Positions 15,653 to 22,619 of a stretch of 64,000 nucleotides of DNA are shown in pieces (the stretch's first letter is position 1; each line of letters opens with the position of its first letter). Source of the stretch: JAODBQ01 sp047602055 (GTDB taxonomy: Bacteria; Actinomycetota; Acidimicrobiia; Acidimicrobiales; Ilumatobacteraceae); the NCBI GenBank assembly GCA_047602055.1, contig JASGIG010000001.1, positions 62,001 through 126,000 on the forward strand. Reading direction: 5' to 3'. Position numbers and translations under genes: made by a program. The notes under the pieces are model-generated. The model did not search any database. It was given only the letters and a program-made list of their open reading frames with translations, and was not told where the DNA came from.

Positions 15653-16651
15653 TCAGCCGACCCGCCGGGCGTTCTCGACGAGGTTGATCTCGTAGAGGAC
15701 GAGATCGAGCGCGTCCGCACTGACCATCCCGGAGAAGCGCTGCGGGCGCTCCGGGGAGATGCAGCTCGACAGCGGGTCGAGCAGCGTCCACGGCGTCGGG
15801 TGGCAGAACTGGACGACGCTGTAGCGCTCGCCGACGAAGCCGGGCTCGGCGACGACGCGGTGGATGCCGGTGGGGATCAGCCCGTTCGTCAGCCGTTCGA
15901 GCATCATCCCGGTGTTGACGATCATCTGCCCGTCGGGGGCGACGGCGTCGACCCAGCGGTCGCCGACGAGCACTTGCAGCCCGGGCGCGGTCGCCCGCGG
16001 CAGCGCCGTGATCAGGTTGATGTCGCCGTGCGACCCAGCCCACACGTGGGCGCCGCCGGGTGATTCGGTCATCGGTGGGTAGCGGATCGCCCGGGTGAGC
16101 GTGGCGCCGTTCGCGGTCATCTCGTCGAAGAAGTGGGCGTCGCAACCGATCGCCTCGGCGATCACCCGCAGGAACCGGCGCTGCAGCTCCTCGATCGACG
16201 AGTGGAACGCCATCAGCACGTCGGTGATCCCGGGCACCGCCGCCTCCGGCAGGACCTGCGGACCGTAACGGTGCGGGTAGCGCTCGCGCAGCGGATGGCC
16301 CGGCGGCAAGCTGCGGCCCCAGTTGAGCATCTCCTTCCAGTCCGGGACGTCGCTCGACGCGGCCGTCTCGACGAGCAGGCCGGTGTAGCCGGTCTGGCCG
16401 TGCGACTCCGGCGCGCAGAACCGCTGCTTGACGTCCATCGGCAGGCCGAAGAACTCGCGGAGCATGCCGTACGCAGCATCCAACAGGTCCGACGAGAGAT
16501 CATGGGTGGTAGACACGAAACCTGTGGCCAGGCTCCGCCGCACCCCGTCGACGACGGCCCTCCGGCGTTCGCCGGTGCTCCGTTCGAAGGCCAGCAGGTC
16601 CACGTCGAGGATCTCGACGTCGGCGGCCTCGGCGTCCCCGCGATCGTGCAT
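15653..16651 (-). CDS. 2-oxoglutarate/Fe(II)-dependent dioxygenase, isopenicillin N synthase family
   Basis: This protein of about 332 residues has the two-histidine-one-carboxylate iron site: HGD in HVWAGSHGDINLITAL and the distal His in GLIPTGIHRVV, with a following RYSVVQFCHP segment that contributes the 2-oxoglutarate-binding Arg. The N-terminal part (VDLLAFERSTGERRRAVVD) matches the DIOX_N domain. Members oxidise small molecules, from antibiotics to alkaloids; the substrate is not predictable. I prefer ATG 16651 to the GTG at 16660. It ends six bases before the ROK gene and is likely the first gene of that three-gene minus-strand operon. Confidence 0.82.
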   Translation of the reverse strand: MHDRGDAEAADVEILDVDLLAFERSTGERRRAVVDGVRRSLATGFVSTTHDLSSDLLDAAYGMLREFFGLPMDVKQRFCAPESHGQTGYTGLLVETAASSDVPDWKEMLNWGRSLPPGHPLRERYPHRYGPQVLPEAAVPGITDVLMAFHSSIEELQRRFLRVIAEAIGCDAHFFDEMTANGATLTRAIRYPPMTESPGGAHVWAGSHGDINLITALPRATAPGLQVLVGDRWVDAVAPDGQMIVNTGMMLERLTNGLIPTGIHRVVAEPGFVGERYSVVQFCHPTPWTLLDPLSSCISPERPQRFSGMVSADALDLVLYEINLVENARRVG

Positions 16652-16722
16652 GCAGGCCACGGTAGCTCTCGGCCAAACCCTCGCGCCCGGGGCGGCGTGT
16701 CCCCGTCGTGGATCTTTTGGCC

Positions 16723-17304
16723 ATGGCTCGCGCCCCGCGTCCGGCGCGCGCCGTGCGTGGTCTGGTCGTGGCTGAGGTTGCCGGTGACCTCGGTGGTCAG
16801 GTCGTGACCGACGTCGGTCAGGTCGTCCTCGCCGACGACGTCGAAGCCCTGTTCCGCGCCCACTACGGCCGGCTGGTGCGAGCGCTGACCGTGGCCGGCG
16901 GCAGCCGGGAGGCCGCCGCCGATGCCGTCCAGGAGGCGTTCGTCAAGGCCCACCTGCACTGGCGACGGATCCGCCGCTACGACGACCCCGTCGGCTGGAT
17001 CCGGCGGGTGGCGATCAACCGGCTGCGTGACGAGCATCGCCGCCAGGAACGCAAGGCCAGGGCCCTGCAGCGGATGGCCAACGAGCGACCGGACGCCAAC
17101 GAGCCCGGGATCGACGAGACGACCGCGATGCTCGCCAAGCTGCCCCGCCAGCAACGTCTCGCCGTGGCCCTGTTCTACGTCGACGGGATGTCCGTCGCCG
17201 ACGTCGCCAACGCCATGCAGCTCAGCGAGGGTGCGGTGAAGTTCCACCTGCACGCCGGCCGGGCCAAGCTCCGTGAGCAGATCGCCCGCGAGGAGCTGAC
17301 GTGA
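16723..17304 (+). CDS. ECF RNA polymerase sigma factor
   Basis: Region 2 (about residues 40-105: VEALFRAHYGRLVRAL, AADAVQEAFVKAHLHW, PVGWIRRVAINRLRD) and region 4 (about 135-190: LPRQQRLAVALFYVDG, VADVANAMQLSEGAVKFHLH) are separated by a short linker, the pattern of extracytoplasmic function sigma-70 factors. The start is uncertain: ATG 16723, GTG 16708 or a later GTG would all fit, as the first 40 residues lack homology. The downstream gene, once overlapping at GTGA, encodes a membrane protein that may be its anti-sigma factor. Confidence 0.85.
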   Translation: MARAPRPARAVRGLVVAEVAGDLGGQVVTDVGQVVLADDVEALFRAHYGRLVRALTVAGGSREAAADAVQEAFVKAHLHWRRIRRYDDPVGWIRRVAINRLRDEHRRQERKARALQRMANERPDANEPGIDETTAMLAKLPRQQRLAVALFYVDGMSVADVANAMQLSEGAVKFHLHAGRAKLREQIAREELT

Positions 17305-17408
17305 CCGTGCTCGCTCGGGGGCTGCGCCCCCGCACCCACTGCGCCACATCGTCGTCCGGCCCCCTAGCGGTCGCTCGGCCGACCGGTCACGAGGGGTCCT
17401 CGTGACCG
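17300..17408. repeat. Operon-junction repeat (family J) at sigma factor/partner junction
   Basis: CGTGACCG at 17300-17307 contains the sigma stop, and the same octamer at 17401-17408 contains the GTG start of the next gene. Between them is the hairpin CGGGGGC-TGC-GCCCCCG (about 17314-17330), then GCGCCACATCGTCGTCC and a GCGGTCGCTCGGCC block. Orientation matches the purE-purK copy. Confidence 0.7.
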
Positions 17409-18286
17409 GCGACGACTTCGAGGACCGCGAGCTCACCGATCGGCTCGGGCGCGCCAGCGGTTCCTATCCCGACGTCAACGCCGCGTATGCCACCGTCGTC
17501 GCCCGCGCCGGTTCGCTGCGCCGCCGTCGCCAGTTCGTCGTCGCCAGCGGCGCCGCGGCGGCGATCGTCGGCGTCGTCCTTCTCGCCGGCATCGTCCTGC
17601 GCAGCCGCGACGGCGGCGAGCGCCTCGTCGTCGCCACCACGCCGACCACCATCGTGCCGGCCACCACCGGTGGGTCGACGTCGTCGTCCAGCACGTCCAC
17701 GTCGTCGAGCTCGACGACGTCCACCTCGACCACCGCCGACACCACCACGACCGCTCCGACCGACGCGCCCGCCGACACCCAACCGGTGTTCGACACGGAG
17801 CCGGTGGCGCCGGCGACGAACGCGCCGGTCACGACCAAGCGGCGGACGACGACGACCACCGCCCGGTCCGCACCGACGCCGACCGCCGCGCCCACGACCA
17901 CCGAGCCGCCGACGACCGCACCGCCGACGACCACGGTCACGGCCACGTTCGGCGGCGAGGGAGGCTCGATCGATGTGCGCACCGACGGCTTCTCGTTGAC
18001 GATCCTCGGCACGAACCCGGCCCAGCGCTACACGGCCGATGTCCGCGACGGCTCCAGCCAACGCATCGAGGTCCGCTTCACGTCGCGCTGGCATCGCACC
18101 ACGATCCGTGTGGAGCTGCGCGGCACGACGATGGTCCCGGACGTCAGCGAGTCGACCAACACCACCTCGACGACACCGCCGGCGACCGAGTCCACCACGC
18201 CGACGACGACACCGGGCAGCCACACGGAGAGCGGGGACTCGGGCGCGGGCGGCTGGGACGGCGACGGCCAGCAACCCGGAAGATGA
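17402..18286 (+). CDS. Membrane-anchored Thr/Ser-rich protein, possible anti-sigma factor
   Basis: The 294-residue protein has a short cytoplasmic N terminus (about 1-43), one membrane segment around 44-65 (FVVASGAAAAIVGVVLLAGIVL), then a long extracellular part dominated by Thr/Ser/Pro repeats and a folded region near 180-235 (TATFGGEGGSIDVRTDG). The N terminus is too short for a classical zinc anti-sigma domain and has no HxxxCxxC motif. Position directly behind an ECF sigma gene suggests it controls that factor; this is inference. It starts with GTG 17402 in the second copy of an 8-bp direct repeat. Confidence 0.6.
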   Translation: MTGDDFEDRELTDRLGRASGSYPDVNAAYATVVARAGSLRRRRQFVVASGAAAAIVGVVLLAGIVLRSRDGGERLVVATTPTTIVPATTGGSTSSSSTSTSSSSTTSTSTTADTTTTAPTDAPADTQPVFDTEPVAPATNAPVTTKRRTTTTTARSAPTPTAAPTTTEPPTTAPPTTTVTATFGGEGGSIDVRTDGFSLTILGTNPAQRYTADVRDGSSQRIEVRFTSRWHRTTIRVELRGTTMVPDVSESTNTTSTTPPATESTTPTTTPGSHTESGDSGAGGWDGDGQQPGR

Positions 18287-18320
18287 ACGAGCCGGCCACC
18301 TGACGCCAGAATCGGACCCC

Positions 18321-18996
18321 ATGGTCACCGACTGGAACCCGGTGCTGCGCGGGGAGCTGACGAAGCCGTACTGGCAGGAGCTGCAGCGCTTCGTCGCCAC
18401 CGAACGCCAGCACCGCACCGTCTACCCGCCGCACGACGAGGTGTTTGCCGCGCTGCACCTCACGTCGCTGGCCAGCACGCGGGTCGTCATCCTCGGCCAG
18501 GACCCGTACCACGGGCCGCGCCAGGCACACGGGCTGTGCTTCTCCGTCCGGCGTGGCGTGGCCATCCCGCCGTCGCTGGTCAACATCTACACCGAGCTGC
18601 GCAGCGACCTCGGCATCCCGACGCCGGACCACGGCAACCTCGAAGCCTGGGCGCGCCAGGGCGTGCTCCTGCTCAACACCACGCTCACCGTGCGCGCCGG
18701 CCAGGCCGGCTCACACGCCGGCAAGGGCTGGGAGACGTTCACCGACGAGGTGCTCGCGCGTCGTCAACGACCGGCCGCACCCGGTGGTGTTCATCCTGTG
18801 GGGCTCGCACGCCCGCAAGAAGAAGGCGCTGATCGACACGTCGCCGCCCGGGCCAGGGCACGTGATCATCGAGTCGCCGCACCCCTCACCGCTCAGCGCG
18901 CACAACGGCTTCTTCGGCAGCAAGCCGTTCAGCCGCACCAACGCCGCGCTGCGCGCCGCCGGCCTCGACGAGATCGACTGGCGGTTGCCCGCCTGA
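18321..18996 (+). CDS. ung: Uracil-DNA glycosylase, family 1 (frameshifted)
   Basis: Ung removes uracil from DNA. The N-terminal frame from ATG 18321 carries GQDPYHGP (59-66, catalytic Asp61), LCFSVRRGVAIPPSLVNIY and GVLLLNTTLTVR. At about 18758 the frame shifts; the rest (VVNDRPHPVVFILWGSHA, then HPSPLSAHNGFFGSKPFS with the catalytic His) is one frame away. Removing a single base after VLA restores TDEVLAVVND, matching the spacing of the E. coli enzyme (TDKVISLINQ). Either a sequencing insertion or a recently inactivated gene. Confidence 0.85.
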
Positions 18997-19005
18997 GCAA
19001 CTGGT

Positions 19006-19323
19006 TCACTCGGCGACTCGGTTGGCCCAGTACAGCGGCTCGCGACGGTTGTGGGCGACCGCGAGGACGACGATGTGGTCGTCGTGGACGGCGTACACGG
19101 CCTGGTAGTCATGCGGTCGCACCGGCACCCGGCGGATCTCGACCGACGATCGCCTGGTCATCACCGGCGATCCGAGCCGAGGTGAGCGCTGAGCACGGAG
19201 AAGTGCGATTCCGACCGCTCTCAAGAAGCCGGCCCCGGCACCGCGAGTGCGCGCGTTCAGGTACGCCACGGCCTCGTCGATCTCGGCCTCGGCCGCAGGA
19301 TGGACACGGAGCCCGAGTGTCAC
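19006..19323 (-). CDS. ParE/RelE-family toxin
   Basis: The 105-residue protein has the compact ParE/RelE fold pattern: RVHPAAEAEIDEAVAYL at the start, RRVPVRPHDYQAVYAVHDDHIVVLAVAHNRR near the end (the latter quoted in parts: HDYQAVYAVHDD and VVLAVAHNRR). I start it at GTG 19323, which overlaps the antitoxin stop as GTGA, instead of the longer ORF. Toxins of this family inhibit gyrase or cleave ribosome-bound mRNA; which applies here is not clear. Confidence 0.8.
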   Translation of the reverse strand: MTLGLRVHPAAEAEIDEAVAYLNARTRGAGAGFLRAVGIALLRAQRSPRLGSPVMTRRSSVEIRRVPVRPHDYQAVYAVHDDHIVVLAVAHNRREPLYWANRVAE

Positions 19324-19556
19324 TCCTTCGGAAGCTTCGCCAAGAGGCGCTGCTCGACCACGTCCCACGTCTCGCACACGACCTCACCGGAGTCGATCTG
19401 ATCGAGCCGCCGCTCGATCTCGCCGATCCACTCGTCGCTGAGAGCGCCGTCACCCCGGTCGGGGAGCCGTGCAAGCAGTTCGGTGACGAAATCCTCGCGC
19501 TCGCCTTCGGGAAGCGCGAGGACCTGCTCGAGCAAGGCCGACGCATCAGATCCCAC
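19320..19556 (-). CDS. Addiction-module antitoxin (TIGR02574-like)
   Basis: The 78-residue acidic protein (LLEQVLALPEGEREDFVTEL, then WIGEIERRLDQIDSGEV) fits the short 'addiction module component' family that pairs with ParE-type toxins. GTG 19556 is the most plausible start. It precedes the toxin with a four-base overlap, so the two are translated together. Toxin neutralisation and autorepression are expected from the family, not shown here. Confidence 0.75.
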   Translation of the reverse strand: MGSDASALLEQVLALPEGEREDFVTELLARLPDRGDGALSDEWIGEIERRLDQIDSGEVVCETWDVVEQRLLAKLPKE

Positions 19557-19644
19557 GAGTGCATCGTATGCGGGTCGTCCCCTCCTCCGCTGCGCCTCGA
19601 CGCTCGCCGCCGTCCCGGATGGACGATGGCCTAGCGTCAGCGCC

Positions 19645-20130
19645 ATGCCGAGGATGCAGCCGGACGACGTCGTCGAGTTCCTCGACCAGCCGCACATCGG
19701 GGTGCTGGCGACGTTGCGCCGCGACGGCCGCCCGTACACGGTGCCCGTCTGGTTCCTGCACGCCGACGGGCGGTTCTGGATCACCGGGACGTACGAGCGG
19801 GTGTGGTGCAGGCAGCTGTTCGCCGACCCGCGAGCGTCGCTGTGCGTCGAGGCGACGGCGCCGGTCGCCGGTCACGTCGGCGTCGACGGTTCCGTGATCG
19901 CCCACCAACTGCCCGACTTCGACATCTGGCCGATCAGCCGCCGTCTCGTCGACAAGTACGTGCCGGCGGCGGGGCGCGATGCGTTCTTCGCCAACATGCA
20001 GACCGAGCACCGCCTGCTGTTCGAGCTGGTCCCCGACGTCACCCGGGCGATCGACATGCGCGTCTACCGCGGCAAGCGCGCCGACCGCGAGTTCCAGGAG
20101 CGGATCAAGCAGCCGGGATCTGCTGGGTGA
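19645..20130 (+). CDS. Pyridoxamine 5'-phosphate oxidase-like (FMN/F420-binding split barrel) protein
   Basis: The 161-residue protein begins MQPDDVVEFLDQPHIGVLAT and continues LRRDGRPYTVPVWFL, the classic opening of the PPOX-like split-barrel family that includes F420-dependent reductases of actinobacteria. WITGTYERVWCRQLFADPRA follows as the second strand pair. The cofactor cannot be decided. ATG 19645. Its 3' end overlaps the convergent aguA gene by 26 bases. Confidence 0.8.
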   Translation: MPRMQPDDVVEFLDQPHIGVLATLRRDGRPYTVPVWFLHADGRFWITGTYERVWCRQLFADPRASLCVEATAPVAGHVGVDGSVIAHQLPDFDIWPISRRLVDKYVPAAGRDAFFANMQTEHRLLFELVPDVTRAIDMRVYRGKRADREFQERIKQPGSAG

Positions 20131-21098
20131 TGCAGTGGATGCCGCCCCCGCCGCGGGCGAGGATCGCCCCGACGTCGAGGGGGATCGCCTCCCGGCCGGG
20201 GTACTGCTCGGCGATGATCGCCAGCGCATCGTCGTCGGCGGGATGGCCGCACACCGGCACGACGACGAAGTCGCTGCCCACGTAGTAGTTGACGTACGGG
20301 ACGCAGACCCGCTCGCCGTCCACGTCGGCGAACGGCAGCACCGGGATCGTCACCACCTCGAGCGGCTCGCCACGCCCGTCCAGCCAACCGGCGGCGATGC
20401 GGGCGTTGACGTTCATCCGCACGAAGTCGTCCTCGTCCGGGTCGTCGCAGCCCTGGACGACGAGCACACCGGGACGGCCGAACGCGGCGACGTTGTCGAC
20501 GTGGCCGTCGGTGTCGTCGTCGAGCGCCAGCCCGTACGGCAGCCACAACATCCGCTCGACGCCGAGCTCGGCGCGCACGGTCTCGTCGATCTCCGTCCAC
20601 GTCATGGACGGGTTGCGGTTCGGGTGCATCAGGCACTGCGCCGTCGTGACGGCCGATCCGGCGCCGTCGACGTTGACCGAGCCACCCTCCAGCACCATCG
20701 GCAGCGAGCGCACGTCGAGGCCGACGGACGACGCCCAGCGCGACGCGATGGCGGCGTCGTCGTCGTAGGGCGCCCACTTGTCGCCCCAGCAGTTGAAGAT
20801 CCAGTCGAGGGCGACGCTGTCCGCCGGCGCCGTCGGTCACGACGATCGGCCCGGTGTCGCGGAACCACGAGTCGTCGATCGGCAACTCGACCACGTCAAC
20901 CCGTCCGCCGCAACGCTCCGCCGCCTCGACGCCCGCGCCCGGCGGGGCGATCATCGTCACCGGCTCGAACGCGGCGATCGTCCGCGCCACCTCGGCATGG
21001 GCGTCCTTCGCCGCAGCCATCAGCGCCCCCGGATAGATCTCCGGCCGGCACGGCCAGCACATCACCGTCCGCTCGTGCCGCGCGGTCTCAGCGGGCAT
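20105..21098 (-). CDS. aguA: Agmatine deiminase / peptidylarginine deiminase-family protein (frameshifted)
   Basis: The enzyme hydrolyses agmatine to N-carbamoylputrescine, the substrate of the AguB-like amidase encoded just upstream. The N-terminal frame (MPAETARHERTVMCWP, then DDSWFRDTGPIVVTDGAG) ends at about 20824; the rest (DSVALDWIFNCWGDKWAPYD, LEGGSVNVDG, DTDGHVDNVA and the nucleophile in GGGGIHCITQQ) is one frame away. One extra G near 20824 explains the break. Motifs D-x-G, GG-N/S-V, H-x-D-N and the terminal Cys are all preserved. Confidence 0.85.
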
Positions 21099-21111
21099 GC
21101 ACCACACGCGC

Positions 21112-22002
21112 TCAGCCCCGGAAGCCATCCTGGCCATCCAACGTCAGGAGCGGGCGGTACAGGTCGGGGCGGCGGTCGCGGAACAGGCCCCAGGCGTGGC
21201 GGGTGGTGTCAAGCGCGTCGAGGTCGAACGCCGCGGTCAGCACGGCCTCGCCGTCGCGACCGGCCTCGGCGACCTTGTCGCCGGTGTGGTCGGCGACGAA
21301 CGACGAGCCGTAGAACGTGATCTCCCGCTGGCCGGCGACGCCGACCTCGTGCCCGACGCGGTTGGCCGCGACGAGCGGGACGAGGTTGGCGCCGGCGTGG
21401 CCCTGCATCACCCGCTGCCAGTGGCCGCTGGAGTCCCACGCCGGATCGGGCGGCTCGCTGCCGATCGCCGTCGGGTAGAGCAGCACCTCGGCGCCGAGCA
21501 GGGCCATGCACCGTGCCGACTCCGGGAACCACTGGTCCCAGCAGATGCCGACGCCGATCGTGGCGTGCCTCGTCCGCCACACCCGGAAGCCGGTGTCACC
21601 CGGGTTGAAGTAGTACTTCTCCGTGTAGCCCGGTCCGTCGGGGATGTGGCTCTTGCGGTACGAGCCGAGCACCGCGCCGCCGGCGTCGACCACCACCACG
21701 GTGTTGAACGTCGCCTGCCCGGCGCGCTCGTACACGCTCAACGGGAGGACGACGTCGAGCTCGGCGGCGACGCCGCGGAAGTGCTCGATCGTCGGATGGC
21801 CGTCCAGCGGCCGAGCCCGCGCGAAGTGCTCGGGGAGCTGGTCGATGCAGAAGTACGGCCCCTCGAACAGCTCGGGGATCAGCACGACCTGTGCGCCATC
21901 GGCCACCGCGGCGCGCACCAGCCGCTCGGCGGTGGCGACGTTCGCGTCGACGTCGTCGACCATCGCCATCTGCACGGCGGCGACGGTGACGCGGCGAGTC
22001 AT
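21112..22002 (-). CDS. aguB: N-carbamoylputrescine amidase
   Basis: A 296-residue nitrilase-superfamily amidase with the catalytic triad E44 (LIPELFEGPY), K117 (YRKSHIPDG) and C154 (GICWDQWFPE). The sequence GPGYTEKYYFNPGD is typical of AguB. It converts N-carbamoylputrescine to putrescine, ammonia and CO2. The aguA start lies about 14 bases after its stop, so the two form a polyamine operon. I take ATG 22002; the upstream TTG is also possible. Its first nine codons are duplicated 113 bases upstream by a repeat insertion. Confidence 0.9.
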   Translation of the reverse strand: MTRRVTVAAVQMAMVDDVDANVATAERLVRAAVADGAQVVLIPELFEGPYFCIDQLPEHFARARPLDGHPTIEHFRGVAAELDVVLPLSVYERAGQATFNTVVVVDAGGAVLGSYRKSHIPDGPGYTEKYYFNPGDTGFRVWRTRHATIGVGICWDQWFPESARCMALLGAEVLLYPTAIGSEPPDPAWDSSGHWQRVMQGHAGANLVPLVAANRVGHEVGVAGQREITFYGSSFVADHTGDKVAEAGRDGEAVLTAAFDLDALDTTRHAWGLFRDRRPDLYRPLLTLDGQDGFRG

Positions 22003-22114
22003 CGACAAACCTCGCCGCCGGACGGCCGCGCGAGCGCCAGCGAGCCGGACGTCGACAGGGTCCGGGGGCGCAGCCCCCGCAACAACACGGCGGCGACGGT
22101 GACGCGGCGGGTCA
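21973..22114. repeat. Operon-junction repeat (family J) at the aguB start, flanked by 29-bp direct repeats
   Basis: CACGGCGGCGACGGTGACGC at 21973 continues for 29 bases to 22001 and is repeated with one mismatch at 22086-22114. Both copies encode the aguB N-terminal codons on the minus strand. Between them is GCGCGAGCGCCAGCGAGCCG followed by GGTCCGGGGGCGCAGCCCCC, the same element and orientation as the fixC-fixX copy. Confidence 0.75.
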
Positions 22115-22134
22115 CCTGACCCTGCCGACCCCGG

Positions 22135-22608
22135 TCACTTCGTCGCCGCCTGCTCCAGACGCTCCAAGGTCTTGGACATCGCCTCACGGGTGGAGCTGCG
22201 CATCGGCCTGAGCATGATCGCCGGAACCTTCTCCTGGCGGATGTCCCAGCTCTCGCGCACCAGGGTTCCGCCGTCCTGCGGGGTCAGCTCGTAGCGCCAG
22301 ATCCGACCGCCGATCATCGCCTTGAGGATCTCGTTGCTCGGCCGCGTCTGCCAGGCGATCAGCCGGTCGAGCTCGTACTCGACGATGGTGTTGACCATCG
22401 TGTACGGCACACCCATCTTCATGTTCATGCTGAACGTCGAGCCGAGCGTCAGCGGCGTCGACGACACCTGCACGCCCTGGACCGTGCCCGAGCCGTCGAT
22501 CTCGTGGTGCCGCGCCGGGTCGGCGACGATCGCGAAGATCGACGCCGGCGGCGCCTTGATGAACCGTTCGACGGTCTCGACGTTCGGGTTCGCAGATGGG
22601 CTGGCCAT
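22135..22608 (-). CDS. SRPBCC-family (polyketide cyclase/START-like) protein
   Basis: The 157-residue protein has a pattern of the SRPBCC fold: VERFIKAPPASIFAIVADP at the N terminus, then GSTFSMNMKMGVPYTMVN and IVEYELDRLIAWQTRP and a long C-terminal helix (MRSSTREAMSKTLERLEQAA). Such proteins bind hydrophobic ligands in a helix-grip cavity; ligand unknown. ATG 22608 fits; the longer ORF upstream is a shadow of the GH3 gene, which ends 11 bases before. Confidence 0.75.
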   Translation of the reverse strand: MASPSANPNVETVERFIKAPPASIFAIVADPARHHEIDGSGTVQGVQVSSTPLTLGSTFSMNMKMGVPYTMVNTIVEYELDRLIAWQTRPSNEILKAMIGGRIWRYELTPQDGGTLVRESWDIRQEKVPAIMLRPMRSSTREAMSKTLERLEQAATK

Positions 22609-22619
22609 GGTCGCCGACG

